DNA of 64,000 nt from Halorubrum sp. Atlit-26R. Its GTDB lineage: Archaea; Halobacteriota; Halobacteria; Halobacteriales; Haloferacaceae. The position numbers and the translations under genes were made by a program. Where the stretch lies: NCBI RefSeq assembly GCF_003666015.1, contig NZ_QPLT01000007.1:1-64000 (forward strand). The letters are read 5' to 3'. The notes under the pieces are model-generated. The model searched no databases. It was given only the letters and a program-made list of their open reading frames with translations, and was not told the DNA's origin. Shown here piece after piece: positions 41,084 through 49,833 of this stretch; within the stretch, counting starts at the first letter, position 1, and every line of letters starts with the position of its first letter.

Positions 41084-41677
41084 TCAGGCGGTCGCCTCCC
41101 GCCACTCGGCCTGCGAGATCGAGTAGCGGACCTCGTCGTGGACGCTCCCGTCCGGGAAGGCGAGCGCGTTGCGGAGGCGGCCCTCTCGCCGCCCGCCGAG
41201 GCGGTCGACGTACTTCTCGATCGCGCGCCGCGACTGCTCGTTGTCCGGGTGGTGGCTCACGGCGACGACGTCTAAGTCGAGGTCGCCGAACGCCACCTCG
41301 ACGAGCGCGGCGGCGCGCTCGCCGGAGTAGCCGCGCCCCCAGAACCGCTTGCGGAGCCACGTGCCGAGGACCGCCGTGCGCTTCTCCCAGTCGACCTCGA
41401 AGCCGCCGAAGCCGGCGAGCTCGCCGGCGCCGTCTTCGCCCTCGCGGGGACGGATCACGTACGACGCCGCCTCGCCCTCCTCGAAGCGCTCGCGGCCGCG
41501 TTCGAGGAACTCCAGCGTCTCCTTTTTCGTCTCGTGGGGGTCCCACGCGAGGTGCTCGGTCACCTCGTCGATGCCGGAGTCCGACGAGCAGATACGGTAA
41601 CACTCGTCGAGGTCGACGTGCTTCGGGCGTCTGGCTTCCAGCCGGAGTCGATCCGTCTCGATCGTCTCGGGGAACAT
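41084..41677 (-). CDS. GNAT family N-acetyltransferase (RimJ-like)
   Basis: This 197-residue protein has a GNAT core: ETDRLRLEARRPKHVD at the start, then AVLGTWLRKRFWGRGYSGERAAALV, where RGYSGE is the acetyl-CoA pyrophosphate loop (R/Q-x2-G-x-G/A). It ends with HHPDNEQSRRAIEKY. The closest resemblance is to RimJ/RimL-type transferases. The acceptor is unknown. ATG 41677 gives the expected MFPETIETDRLRLE start. Confidence 0.88.
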   Translation of the reverse strand: MFPETIETDRLRLEARRPKHVDLDECYRICSSDSGIDEVTEHLAWDPHETKKETLEFLERGRERFEEGEAASYVIRPREGEDGAGELAGFGGFEVDWEKRTAVLGTWLRKRFWGRGYSGERAAALVEVAFGDLDLDVVAVSHHPDNEQSRRAIEKYVDRLGGRREGRLRNALAFPDGSVHDEVRYSISQAEWREATA

Positions 41678-41884
41678 ACCGACGCCGACGGCGGCGAACG
41701 GATAAACTCCACCGGCGGCCTGCGACTCTTTATCATGGCTTTGTTGAGACCCCATTCTTCAGACACATTCTCGCCTGAAACGGCTGGTCGCTGAAGTGTG
41801 CTTCTCGATCGGTTGCGGGAGCGAGTATCGCAGATCGGCGGCGGTAATTCGGTATTTAAATGATCGTGAGCGACGCCGACGATG

Positions 41885-42146
41885 ATTTATAAATGGCAGG
41901 CGGTGGCGCGTGCCTGCGAGGCCGCTTTGCGGCCGAGCAGCACCGCGCGAGGGACGCGGTGAGCGCTCGGAGAGCGCGAACCGCGAGGCTGGGGAGGTGT
42001 GAGGCGCTGTGCTGGGCGGTGCGGGGTGGGACTCAAAGGGGCAGTCGTCGAGGCAGGCGGAGGCGAAGTAAGCACCGCAGGAACGAGCAACGCGAGTGAC
42101 GAGGAGCACAGCGAGCGTCCGCCCGCCTCGACGGCTGGGGCTTTGG
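41885..42146 (+). ncRNA. Structured repeat element, copy C (candidate ncRNA)
   Basis: ATTTATAAAT (41885-41894) is followed by GCGGTGGCGCGTGCC (41900-41914). P1 is CTGC/GCAG, GA/GA and GGCCGC/GCGGCC with loop TTT (41914-41940). P2 is CGCGGT/ACCGCG, GA/GA and GCGCTC/GAGCGC with loop GGA (41955-41985). After the core and GGGACTCAAAGGGG, P3 pairs 42042-42061 with 42118-42137, with one G-T wobble and one mismatch. CAAAG (42034-42038) and CTTTG (42141-42145) extend it. The tail holds AATTATAAAC at about 42171-42180. The segment upstream (41840-41894) aligns with that upstream of copy B. Confidence 0.78.
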
Positions 42147-42375
42147 AGGTCGTCATCCCAGCCTCAACCAATTATAAACAGCCGACGCCAACACCGAGAT
42201 TCAGCTTATAAAATCCTCACTCACGACGTACTACACGTACTCCCGAAATCGCTCACCGCCACCTCCGTATTGAACGAATCAAGCCAAAATATTCTGAGTA
42301 TTTCGACAGGGCACTATCACGGGCCGATCGTCGTCATACGTGGAGGGCGCCGGGAGCCCGGCGGCGCCGAACCGC

Positions 42376-43296
42376 TCACCCGATCACGCCGACCGTCTGT
42401 AGCTCCTCGCGGATCGCGTCGCGTTTCACTAAGGCGAAGCCGACGCAGATGATCAGGAAGCCGGCGACCGTCGTCGCGGTGATCCCCTCGTCGAGGAGGA
42501 GCCACCCGACGGCGGCGGCGAACACCGGCGCGACGTAGGAGACGAGGTTGATCTCGATCGGGCCGAGCCGGTCGAGCAGGTCGAAGTAGACCAGGAAGCC
42601 GATCCCGCTCGCGACGACCGAGAGGTAGCCTAAGGCGAGCAGCGACTCCGCCGTCCACACTGCCCCGGCGATCGACTCGCCGAGCGCGAGCGAGACCAGG
42701 TGGGTGAGCCCGGCGCCGAGCAGCATCGACCACGCCTCCATCGTTTCGATGGCGATGTCGGCCTCGGAGGCCCGCGAGAGGACGGAGCCGAGCGCGAACG
42801 AGGCGGCCGCGAGCAGCACGAGCAGCTTCGCGCCCGCGCCGCCGCCGGTCAGGTTCGCGGGGTCGGGGTTCGCGAGGACGACCGCGCCGACGAGCCCGAT
42901 CGCCAGCCCGAGCGCCCCGACCGCGGTCAGCCGCTCCGCGGGCAGGAAGGCGCGCGCGAACACCGTCGTCAGGAGCGGCGAGAGGCTGACGATGACGGCG
43001 GCGACGGCGCTCGTCACCGCCGGGTCGGTCTCGCCGACGAACAGGAACGAGTGGTACGCGGCGATGATGAACACGGCGCCGGAGAGGACTTCCAACCACG
43101 CGTCGCGGCCGCGGGGGATCGGGTCGTCGACCGCGTACGCGGCGTACGCGAGCATGACGACCCCGGCCACGTCGAACCGGAAGGCCGCGAACAGCACCGG
43201 CGGGAAGTACGCTAACCCCGCCTTGATCGCGACGAACGCCGAGCCCCAGACGGCGGCGAGGACCAGGAACAGCGAGAGGTTTCTGAGACGACTCAC
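42376..43296 (-). CDS. EamA/DMT-family exporter
   Basis: This 306-residue membrane protein has ten hydrophobic segments in two EamA repeats. The first starts LVLAAVWGSAFVAIKAGLAYFPPVLFAAFRFD. The second ends VSYVAPVFAAAVGWLLLDEGIT. Drug/metabolite transporters export small molecules; the substrate is unknown. The frame extends further upstream, but GTG 43296 (MSRLRNLSLFLVLAAVWG) is chosen because the first helix follows at once. Confidence 0.85.
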   Translation of the reverse strand: MSRLRNLSLFLVLAAVWGSAFVAIKAGLAYFPPVLFAAFRFDVAGVVMLAYAAYAVDDPIPRGRDAWLEVLSGAVFIIAAYHSFLFVGETDPAVTSAVAAVIVSLSPLLTTVFARAFLPAERLTAVGALGLAIGLVGAVVLANPDPANLTGGGAGAKLLVLLAAASFALGSVLSRASEADIAIETMEAWSMLLGAGLTHLVSLALGESIAGAVWTAESLLALGYLSVVASGIGFLVYFDLLDRLGPIEINLVSYVAPVFAAAVGWLLLDEGITATTVAGFLIICVGFALVKRDAIREELQTVGVIG

Positions 43297-43385
43297 GTCC
43301 GCCCTCTCCCCGCGGCGCGCCAAAAGGTTCCGGAAACGGTCGCGTTCGCTGGATTCGCCCGGGAGGGAGAGGCGGGCGGGGACCG

Positions 43386-44045
43386 CTACCGGACTCGGTA
43401 CCCGTCGGCGTCGCGGGCGACGACGCCCACGTCGGAGAGCCGGCCGAGCGCGCTCTCGACCGTCGACTCCCGGGCGCCGACCTCGTCGGCGACCGCCGCG
43501 GGGGTGCCGTCGGTCTCGACCACCGCGGCGATGACGGCCGCGAAGAAGCGGCTGTCGGCCTGCCCGCCCAGCCGCTCGTCGATCTCGGCGAGCGCGTCCT
43601 CGACACGGCCCTGGACCCACCGCTGGGCGAGCGAGAGCTCGCGGTCGAGGTCCTGGAGGCGCGCGAACTCTTGGGCGAGCTCCGCGAGGTCACCCGTCGC
43701 GCCCGAGCCGTCGGGGGCCTCGATCGAGAGGTGGGGACAGCGTCCCGACATGTCGAGGCTGTTCTTCGCCGGGTAGGCGCTCTTCGCGCCGAAGCCGTAC
43801 GGCGAGACGCTCACCTCCAAGCGGAGGCTGCGCGCGATCCGAAAGTACTTCCGCCGCTGGTCGTCCGTCGTCGACTCGACGAGACCGGCCTCCTCGAGCT
43901 TCCGCAGGTGGTCGATCACCGCCTTCGGGCTCACGTCCAGGTACTCCGAGATCTCCGTGACGTAACAGGGTTTGGTGGCGAGAAGCCGGAGGATTCGCCG
44001 CCGGTTCTCGTTGCCGAGGAGATCGAGCAGTACCGCGGAGTCCAT
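43386..44045 (-). CDS. Winged-helix transcriptional regulator (ArsR-like)
   Basis: This 219-residue protein has an N-terminal winged helix (LLDLLGNENRRRILRLLATKPCYVTEISEYLDVSPKAVIDHLRKLEEAGLV, residues 5-55). It then has a central region with a CPHLSIE segment and a second HTH-like region at the C-terminus (AAVADEVGARESTVESALGRLSDVGVV). It may bind DNA at two sites or sense a ligand in between. The target is unknown; it lies 89 bases upstream of the exporter gene on the same strand, a plausible target. Confidence 0.85.
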   Translation of the reverse strand: MDSAVLLDLLGNENRRRILRLLATKPCYVTEISEYLDVSPKAVIDHLRKLEEAGLVESTTDDQRRKYFRIARSLRLEVSVSPYGFGAKSAYPAKNSLDMSGRCPHLSIEAPDGSGATGDLAELAQEFARLQDLDRELSLAQRWVQGRVEDALAEIDERLGGQADSRFFAAVIAAVVETDGTPAAVADEVGARESTVESALGRLSDVGVVARDADGYRVR

Positions 44046-44289
44046 TAACGTGTGGTTAGCGTTCAGCGGATAAAAGGTTGGCTTCCGGCGACGGACGCGT
44101 CGAGCGGAGATCGAAGGACGGGACGGCGGGCGGAGCGGTTCGTTCGTGCTCGCTTTCGCCCGCCGCTGAGGCGGTCGCCCCCGAGCAGGTGCGGCTCGCT
44201 CGCTCGACCGACTCACGCTGCGACGTATCTCGATACCGCCGCGGCGGCCCAAATACTGATTACCGTGACGGCGCACCCTTACGGAGGGA

Positions 44290-44823
44290 ATGCCCGAGAA
44301 ACAGCCGCGTCCCGAATGGAACCTCTCCGAGCGGGACACGATCATCTTACAGGAACTCGCGCGCGACCCGCAGCTCACCTCCCGCAGGCTCCGGGACCTC
44401 CTCGACGAGGAGCACGACATCGACGTCTCTCACGTCACCGTCAACGAGTCGATCCGGCGGATGCGCGAGGACGGGGTGTTCCGGGAGGCGCTCGTCCCCA
44501 ACGAGGAACACCTCTTCTTCTCGCTTTTCGAGTTCCAGTTCAACCCCGAGGGGTTCGAAGAGAACTGGCGAGACGCGCTCGAACACGTCCGGTCGAGCCG
44601 CCACACGTTCATGTACTTCCTCTCCGACGGCGACTACCAGTGGAAGACCATCATGATGTTCAAGGACCGCGAACAGGAGTCGAAGTGGATCCACGAGTTC
44701 TACAAGGAGTACGGCGAGCTCATCACCAACCTCCGTAACTCCGTCGTGACGAACGTCCTCAAGTTCGGGACCGACCCCGAACTGTTCGAGGTCTTTCAGG
44801 AAGAGGACGGCGACGAGGAGTGA
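44290..44823 (+). CDS. Winged-helix regulator, Lrp-like N-terminus
   Basis: This 177-residue protein has an N-terminal helix-turn-helix: LSERDTIILQELARDPQLTSRRLRDLL, then VTVNESIRRMREDGVF. The C-terminal effector-like domain (FEFQFNPEGFEENWRDALEHV; YFLSDGDYQWKTIMMFKDREQE) resembles a small-molecule-binding or dimerisation module. Lys/Glu-rich and aromatic residues recall Lrp/AsnC proteins without a clear RAM domain. It is convergent with the acyl-CoA dehydrogenase gene. Confidence 0.8.
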   Translation: MPEKQPRPEWNLSERDTIILQELARDPQLTSRRLRDLLDEEHDIDVSHVTVNESIRRMREDGVFREALVPNEEHLFFSLFEFQFNPEGFEENWRDALEHVRSSRHTFMYFLSDGDYQWKTIMMFKDREQESKWIHEFYKEYGELITNLRNSVVTNVLKFGTDPELFEVFQEEDGDEE

Positions 44824-44844
44824 CCGCCAGCGTCGGTCACCGAC

Positions 44845-46065
44845 TCAGTCGAACTCGCCGAACCGCGTGACGGCCTCTAACTCCTCCGTCGGCGGGTCCT
44901 CGAACGCGTCTCTCGCGATCGACCGCCGGTGGACCTCGTCGGCGCCGTCGACGATCCGGAACTGCCGGACGTTCTCGTGGAAGCGCGCGATCGGCAGGTC
45001 GTAGGCGATCCCGTTGCCGCCGCAGAACTGGAGGGCGTCGTCGATCGCCTCCTGCGTCACGTTCGCCGCGAACGTCTTCGCCATCGCCACCTCGATCCGC
45101 GCCTCGTGGCCGTCGGCGATCCGGCCGGCCGCGTGCCGCACCATCGTGCGGGCGGCGTGGAGCTCGGTCCGGCGGTCGGCGATCCGGAACCGCGGGCCCT
45201 GCTTCTCCGAGAGCGGCTCGCCGAACCCCTCCCGCTCGGAGAGGTAGGCGGTCGCGATGTCGAGCGCGCGGTCGGCCATCCCGGCGTACCGCATACAGTG
45301 GGTGAGCCGGGCCGGCCCGAGCCGCCGCTGAACGAGAGTGAACCCCTCGTTCTCCTCGCCCAGCGTGTTCTCCACGGGCACCCGGACGTTGTCGAACCGG
45401 ATCTCGGCGTGCGTCGTCCCCACCAGCCCCTCGCCGAGGTGCGGGATGTTCCGGACGATCTCGACGCCGTCGGCGTCGGCGGGCACGAGGATGACCGAAC
45501 AGCCCGCGTACGGGTGCGCCTCCTGGTCGGTGCGCGCGAACGTCAGGAACACGTCGGCGTCGAGGCCGCCCGTCGTCCACCACTTGTGGCCGTCGATGAC
45601 CCACTCGTCGCCGTCCTTCTCGGCGGTCGTCCCCAGCATCTTCGGGTCCGACCCTCCGCCCCCCATCGGCTCGGTCATCGCGAACCCGGAGTCGATCTCG
45701 CCGGCCGCCAGCGGGCGGAGCCAGCGCTCCTTCTGCTCTTCGGTGGCCGCGATCTCGAGGGTGTGCATGTTCCCCTCGTCCGGCGCCGCACACCGGAGCG
45801 CGGTCGGGCCGAGCAGGCTCCGTCCCGCCTCCTCGAACACGGGCAGCATCTCGCGGAAGCCGAGCCCGAGCCCGCCGTACTCCTCGTCGACCTGCGGGGC
45901 GTAGATGCCCTCGTCGCGCGCGGCGTCGCGCAGCGCCTCGATCTCCGCCGGCGGGAGCGGCCCCCGACCGAGCCACTCGCGCTCGACCGGGAGCACCGTC
46001 TCCTCGACGAACTCCCTGACGGCCTCGGCGACCTCCGGTCCGCGTCCGATGTCGTCGTACTCCAT
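44845..46065 (-). CDS. Acyl-CoA dehydrogenase
   Basis: This 406-residue FAD enzyme has the family signatures GFAMTEPMGGGGSDPKML and CGGNGIAYDLPIARFHRNVRQ-like (FHENVRQFRIVDGADEVHRRSIAR). The catalytic-base region lies in the C-terminal domain. It oxidises acyl-CoA to enoyl-CoA and passes electrons to ETF. The ACAD10/11-type phosphotransferase gene lies divergently upstream, an arrangement seen in fatty-acid catabolism loci. The chain-length preference is unknown. Confidence 0.9.
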   Translation of the reverse strand: MEYDDIGRGPEVAEAVREFVEETVLPVEREWLGRGPLPPAEIEALRDAARDEGIYAPQVDEEYGGLGLGFREMLPVFEEAGRSLLGPTALRCAAPDEGNMHTLEIAATEEQKERWLRPLAAGEIDSGFAMTEPMGGGGSDPKMLGTTAEKDGDEWVIDGHKWWTTGGLDADVFLTFARTDQEAHPYAGCSVILVPADADGVEIVRNIPHLGEGLVGTTHAEIRFDNVRVPVENTLGEENEGFTLVQRRLGPARLTHCMRYAGMADRALDIATAYLSEREGFGEPLSEKQGPRFRIADRRTELHAARTMVRHAAGRIADGHEARIEVAMAKTFAANVTQEAIDDALQFCGGNGIAYDLPIARFHENVRQFRIVDGADEVHRRSIARDAFEDPPTEELEAVTRFGEFD

Positions 46066-46081
46066 ACCGGCCCTTATTTAG

Positions 46082-46169
46082 CAATGTAAATAGTGGTTCC
46101 GGCTATTCTCCCAAAATTCTATATTACGCGAAACTGATCCCCCATGTACCGAAAAATAGATTTACAATG
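46082..46169. promoter_or_regulatory. Divergent promoter region with near-inverted repeat
   Basis: CAATGTAAAT (46082-46091) and ATTTACAATG (46160-46169) are inverted copies matching at nine of ten positions. They frame the AT-rich centre between the acyl-CoA dehydrogenase and the phosphotransferase genes. The arrangement looks like a pair of half-sites for one regulator that controls both genes. Confidence 0.45.
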
Positions 46170-46264
46170 TTAGTCGAATATGCGACAATCGATAAAAGCC
46201 GTTCGGGCACAGATCGTCCGGCTGCCGTCGCCTCCGGCCCGCATCGAACGGGGGGAGACCGGCC

Positions 46265-47332
46265 GTGACCGACGCCGATTACCTCGACAGGCTGGTCGAC
46301 GACGACGCGCTCGGGGCGTACCTCACGGCGGAGTTCGGGCCGGCCGACACGTTCGCCGTCGAGCGACACGCGGAGGGGCACTCGAACGAGACGCTGTTCG
46401 TCACGTGGGGCGACCGCGAGCTGGTCATCCGGCGGCCGCCGCCCGGCGAGACGGCCGACACGGCCCACGACGTGCTCCGCGAGTACCGCGTCGTCGACGC
46501 GCTCTCCGACACCGGCGTCCCGGTTCCGTCGACGCTGCGCGCCTGTGACGACGCCGCGGTGCTCGGGAGCGACTTCTACGTCATGGAGCGCGCCGACGGC
46601 GACGTGCTGCGCGACGCCGAGCCGACGCGGTTCGCCGACCCGGCCGCGCGCGAACGCGTCGGGGCCGAACTCGTCGACACGCTCGCGGCGATCCACGCGG
46701 TGGACTACGAGGCGGTCGGGCTCGGCGAGTTCGGTCGCCCGGAGGGGTACACGGCCCGGCAGGTCGAGCGCTGGACGAACCAGCTCGACTGGGCCTTCGG
46801 GACGACGGAGTCGGTCAGGGAGGTGCCGGACCTGGTCGCCGTCGGCGAGTGGCTCGCCGACAACGTCCCCGACGACCACCCGGAGACGCTCGTCCACGGC
46901 GACTTCAAGCTCGACAACGTGATGTACGGCCCCGGGACGCCGCCGGCGGTCGTGGCCGTCTTCGACTGGGAGCTGTCGACGCTCGGCGACCCCCTCGCCG
47001 ACCTCGGCTGGCTGCTGCTGTTCTGGTACGACGAGGGCGACCCCGACCCGGCGATGCCCGACCTGATGTCGACGTTCACCGCCCGCGAGGGGTACCCGAC
47101 CCGCGCGGAACTGATCGACCGATACGAGTCGGCGACGGGCCGCGAGTTCGCCCACGAGCGGTTCTACCGCGCGCTCGCGGCGTACAAGATGGCCGCGCTC
47201 GGCGAGATGTTCCTCGCGCGGCACCTGAACGACGACAGCGACGACCCGCTGTACCCGAAGATGGAGACGCAGGTCCCCGAGCTCGCGGCGCGGACGCTCG
47301 CGTACGTCGAGGGCGAGACCGAGCGGCTGTAG
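46265..47332 (+). CDS. Aminoglycoside-phosphotransferase-like protein (ACAD10/11 type)
   Basis: This 355-residue kinase-fold protein has the APH catalytic loop LVHGDFKLDNVMYG (H-G-D-x4-N) and the following FDWELSTLGDPLADLGWLL (D-W-E metal-binding motif). Members of the ACAD10/11 phosphotransferase group phosphorylate 4-hydroxy acyl-CoAs for catabolism in animals. The dehydrogenase next door supports an analogous role in hydroxy-acid breakdown. It starts with GTG. Confidence 0.85.
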   Translation: MTDADYLDRLVDDDALGAYLTAEFGPADTFAVERHAEGHSNETLFVTWGDRELVIRRPPPGETADTAHDVLREYRVVDALSDTGVPVPSTLRACDDAAVLGSDFYVMERADGDVLRDAEPTRFADPAARERVGAELVDTLAAIHAVDYEAVGLGEFGRPEGYTARQVERWTNQLDWAFGTTESVREVPDLVAVGEWLADNVPDDHPETLVHGDFKLDNVMYGPGTPPAVVAVFDWELSTLGDPLADLGWLLLFWYDEGDPDPAMPDLMSTFTAREGYPTRAELIDRYESATGREFAHERFYRALAAYKMAALGEMFLARHLNDDSDDPLYPKMETQVPELAARTLAYVEGETERL

Positions 47333-47359
47333 GCCCGCCGTCGGGCCGCGGGGATCGAC

Positions 47360-48187
47360 TTACCGCGCCGTCCAGCCGCCGTCCGCGGCGAGCGTCTCGC
47401 CGGTGACGAAGCTCGCCGCGTCGCTCGCGAGGAAGACGACCGGGCCGGCTATCTCCGTCGGCTCGGCGAAGCGGTCGAGCGGCGTCCGGTCCAGGATCGA
47501 TTCTCGGAGCCGCTCGTTCTCTTGGAGCGTCTCCGTGAGTTCGGTCGCGACGTACCCGGGCGCGACCGCGTTCACCCGCACGTCCGGCGCCCAGTCCATC
47601 GCCGCGCTCTTCGTCAGCCCGACGAGCCCGTGCTTCGACGCGACGTACGGGTGCTGTTTCGGGAGGCCGACCTCGCCCGCCACGCTGGCGACGTTGACGA
47701 CGCTGCCCTCCGCCTCCCGCAGGTGCGGGCCGGCGGCCCGGAGGGTGCGGAACGAGCCTCGTAGGTTCACGTCGAGCACGCCGTCGACCGCGTCCGACTC
47801 GATCTCGGTCGGGTCGCCGAGCGCGTCCCCCGGGTTGAACCCGGCGTTGTTGACGAGGACGTCGAGCGAGCCGAACGCCTCGACGGTCTCCTCGACCAGC
47901 GCCGCCACGTCGGCGTCGTCGGTCACGTCGGCGGTAATCGCCCGCGCCTCGACGCCCATGTCGCGGGCCTCGTCGGCGACGGCCTCGACCTCCGCGGCCG
48001 TCCGCGCCGAGGGGACGACCGTCGCCCCCGCCGCGGCCAGCCCGAGGGTCACGGCGCGGCCGATCCCGCGCCCGCCCCCGGTGACGACGGCGACCTTCCC
48101 CGAGAGGTCCGGGAGGGCGTCGGCCGGCGTCAGCTCGGCGGCGTCCGCCCCGTTTCCGCCGCTCGACGGCGCGTCGTCGTCGCTCAT
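47360..48187 (-). CDS. Short-chain dehydrogenase/reductase (FabG-like)
   Basis: This 275-residue SDR has VVTGGGRGIGRAVTLGLAAAG (about residues 34-54), NNAGF and the active site Tyr-x3-Lys in HPYVASKHGLVGL. The C-terminal ASFVTGETLAADGGWTAR is typical of 3-oxoacyl reductase-like enzymes. The substrate is unknown. The start overlaps the acyl-CoA ligase stop (ATGA at 48184-48187); this is the last gene of the Liv-type transporter operon. A disordered N-terminal extension of about 30 residues precedes the fold. Confidence 0.88.
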   Translation of the reverse strand: MSDDDAPSSGGNGADAAELTPADALPDLSGKVAVVTGGGRGIGRAVTLGLAAAGATVVPSARTAAEVEAVADEARDMGVEARAITADVTDDADVAALVEETVEAFGSLDVLVNNAGFNPGDALGDPTEIESDAVDGVLDVNLRGSFRTLRAAGPHLREAEGSVVNVASVAGEVGLPKQHPYVASKHGLVGLTKSAAMDWAPDVRVNAVAPGYVATELTETLQENERLRESILDRTPLDRFAEPTEIAGPVVFLASDAASFVTGETLAADGGWTAR

Positions 48188-49833
48188 TCGCCACCTCCGT
48201 CGCCCGGCGCGTACGGGAGCGCCGGCTCCTCGACGGTCTCCCGGAGCGTCTTCTTGTCGAACTTCCCGGTCGCGGTCTTCGGGATCTCCTCGCGGAACCG
48301 GACGTCGTCCGGGAGCCACCAGCGCGGGAACTCTTCTTCGAGGAACGCCCGGATCCCCTCCACGTCGAGCTCGCGGCCCGCCTTCGGCACGACGAACGCC
48401 AGCGGCCGCTCCTGCCAGCGCTCGTGCGGCGCCGCGATCACGACCGCCTCGGCGACGTCGTCGTGCGCCATCAGGGCGTTCTCCAACTCGATGCTGGAGA
48501 TCCACTCGCCGCCGGACTTGATCACGTCCTTGGCGCGGTCGACGACCTCGACGTACCCGTCCTCGTCGACGGTGGCGATGTCGCCGGTGCGGAGCCACCG
48601 AGCGCCGCCGTCCTCGGCCGCGACGAAGTCCGTCTCGTTGGCCTCCGGGCGGTTGTAGTACTCCCCGACGACCGTGGGCCCCCGGACGAGCAGTTCGCCG
48701 AACGCCTCCCCGTCCCAGGCGATCGGCTCGCCGTCGTCACCGACGACCCGCATCTCCAGCCCGGGCGAGAGCAGCCCCTGTTTCGCCCGCTTGTCGAGTT
48801 CCGCCTCGCGGTCGCCGTCCGCGGTCCCCGAGGTCGGCCGCGAGACCGACCCGATGCTCATCGTCTCGGTCATCCCCCACGCGTGTTCGATCGTCACGTC
48901 GTGTTCGTCCTCGTACCGGCGCATCACCTCCCGCGGCGCGGCGCTCCCGCCGACGACGATGCGTTCGAGCGAGGAGAGGTCGCCGCCGTGCTCGTCCAAG
49001 TGGTCGAGCACGTCGATCCAGACCGTCGGGACGCCCGCGGTGAGCGTGACGCCCTCCTCCTCGATCAGCTCGACGAGGTCCGCGGGGTCCGGGGACGGCC
49101 CCGGGTACACCTGCTTCGCGCCCGCCATCGTCACGGCGTACGGGAACTCCCACGAGTTCACGTGGAACATGGGGACGACCGGCATCACCACGTCGTCCTC
49201 GGCGATGTCGAGCGCGGCGGGCGTCATCACCATCATCGCGTGGGCGTAGATCATCTTGTGGGTGTACTCGACCCCCTTCGGCTTCCCCGTCGTCCCGGAG
49301 GTGTAACACATCCCGGCGGGGTCGTCCTCGGAGAGCGAGGGCCACGATTCCATCGGGTCGGCGTCCGCGATCAGCTCCTCGAACGACGACAGCGGCAGGT
49401 CCGCCTCCGTCTCGGGGACCGCGTCGTCCATGACGACGACCTCGCGGACGCCGTCGATCCGGTCCCACAGGCGGTCGAGGGTCGCCACGGCGTCGCGGTC
49501 GGCGATCAGCACGTCGTCCGCGGCGTCGTTAATGATGTACTCGACGTTGTCGTCCTGTAACAGGAGATTCACCGTGTGGAGCTGCGCGCCGGAGAGGGGT
49601 ACGGCGTAGTACGCCTCCAAGTGTCGGTGCGTGTTCCACCCGAGCGTCCCGACGCGGTCGCCGGGCTCGACGCCGAGGTCGGCGAGCGCGGCCGCGAGCC
49701 GCCGGACGCGGTCGCCGAAGTCGGCGTAGGTGTAGCGGTCGACCCCGTCGTGGGTGCGGGAGACGACCTCCGTCTCCGGGAACAGCCGCGTCGCCCGCCA
49801 GCAGAACGGGCGGAGGGTGAGCTCCTCAGGCAT
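48184..49833 (-). CDS. Acyl-CoA ligase (AMP-binding)
   Basis: This 549-residue adenylate-forming enzyme contains the P-loop-like MCYTSGTTGKPKGVEYTH (about residue 178), the A5-type AWGMTETM, LRTGDIATVDEDGYVEVVDRAKDVIKSGGEWIS and a C-terminal Lys in KTATGKFDKKTL. It activates a carboxylic acid with CoA. The neighbouring Liv-type ABC system may import its substrate, perhaps a branched or aromatic acid. It starts eight bases inside livF. Confidence 0.9.
   Translation of the reverse strand: MPEELTLRPFCWRATRLFPETEVVSRTHDGVDRYTYADFGDRVRRLAAALADLGVEPGDRVGTLGWNTHRHLEAYYAVPLSGAQLHTVNLLLQDDNVEYIINDAADDVLIADRDAVATLDRLWDRIDGVREVVVMDDAVPETEADLPLSSFEELIADADPMESWPSLSEDDPAGMCYTSGTTGKPKGVEYTHKMIYAHAMMVMTPAALDIAEDDVVMPVVPMFHVNSWEFPYAVTMAGAKQVYPGPSPDPADLVELIEEEGVTLTAGVPTVWIDVLDHLDEHGGDLSSLERIVVGGSAAPREVMRRYEDEHDVTIEHAWGMTETMSIGSVSRPTSGTADGDREAELDKRAKQGLLSPGLEMRVVGDDGEPIAWDGEAFGELLVRGPTVVGEYYNRPEANETDFVAAEDGGARWLRTGDIATVDEDGYVEVVDRAKDVIKSGGEWISSIELENALMAHDDVAEAVVIAAPHERWQERPLAFVVPKAGRELDVEGIRAFLEEEFPRWWLPDDVRFREEIPKTATGKFDKKTLRETVEEPALPYAPGDGGGE

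Noticed and set aside
41731-41790. Possible insertion-sequence end (GGCTTTGTTGAGACC) between the GNAT gene and element C
   Set aside because: Resembles ends of some IS families, but no partner end, no target duplication and no transposase fragment are visible nearby.
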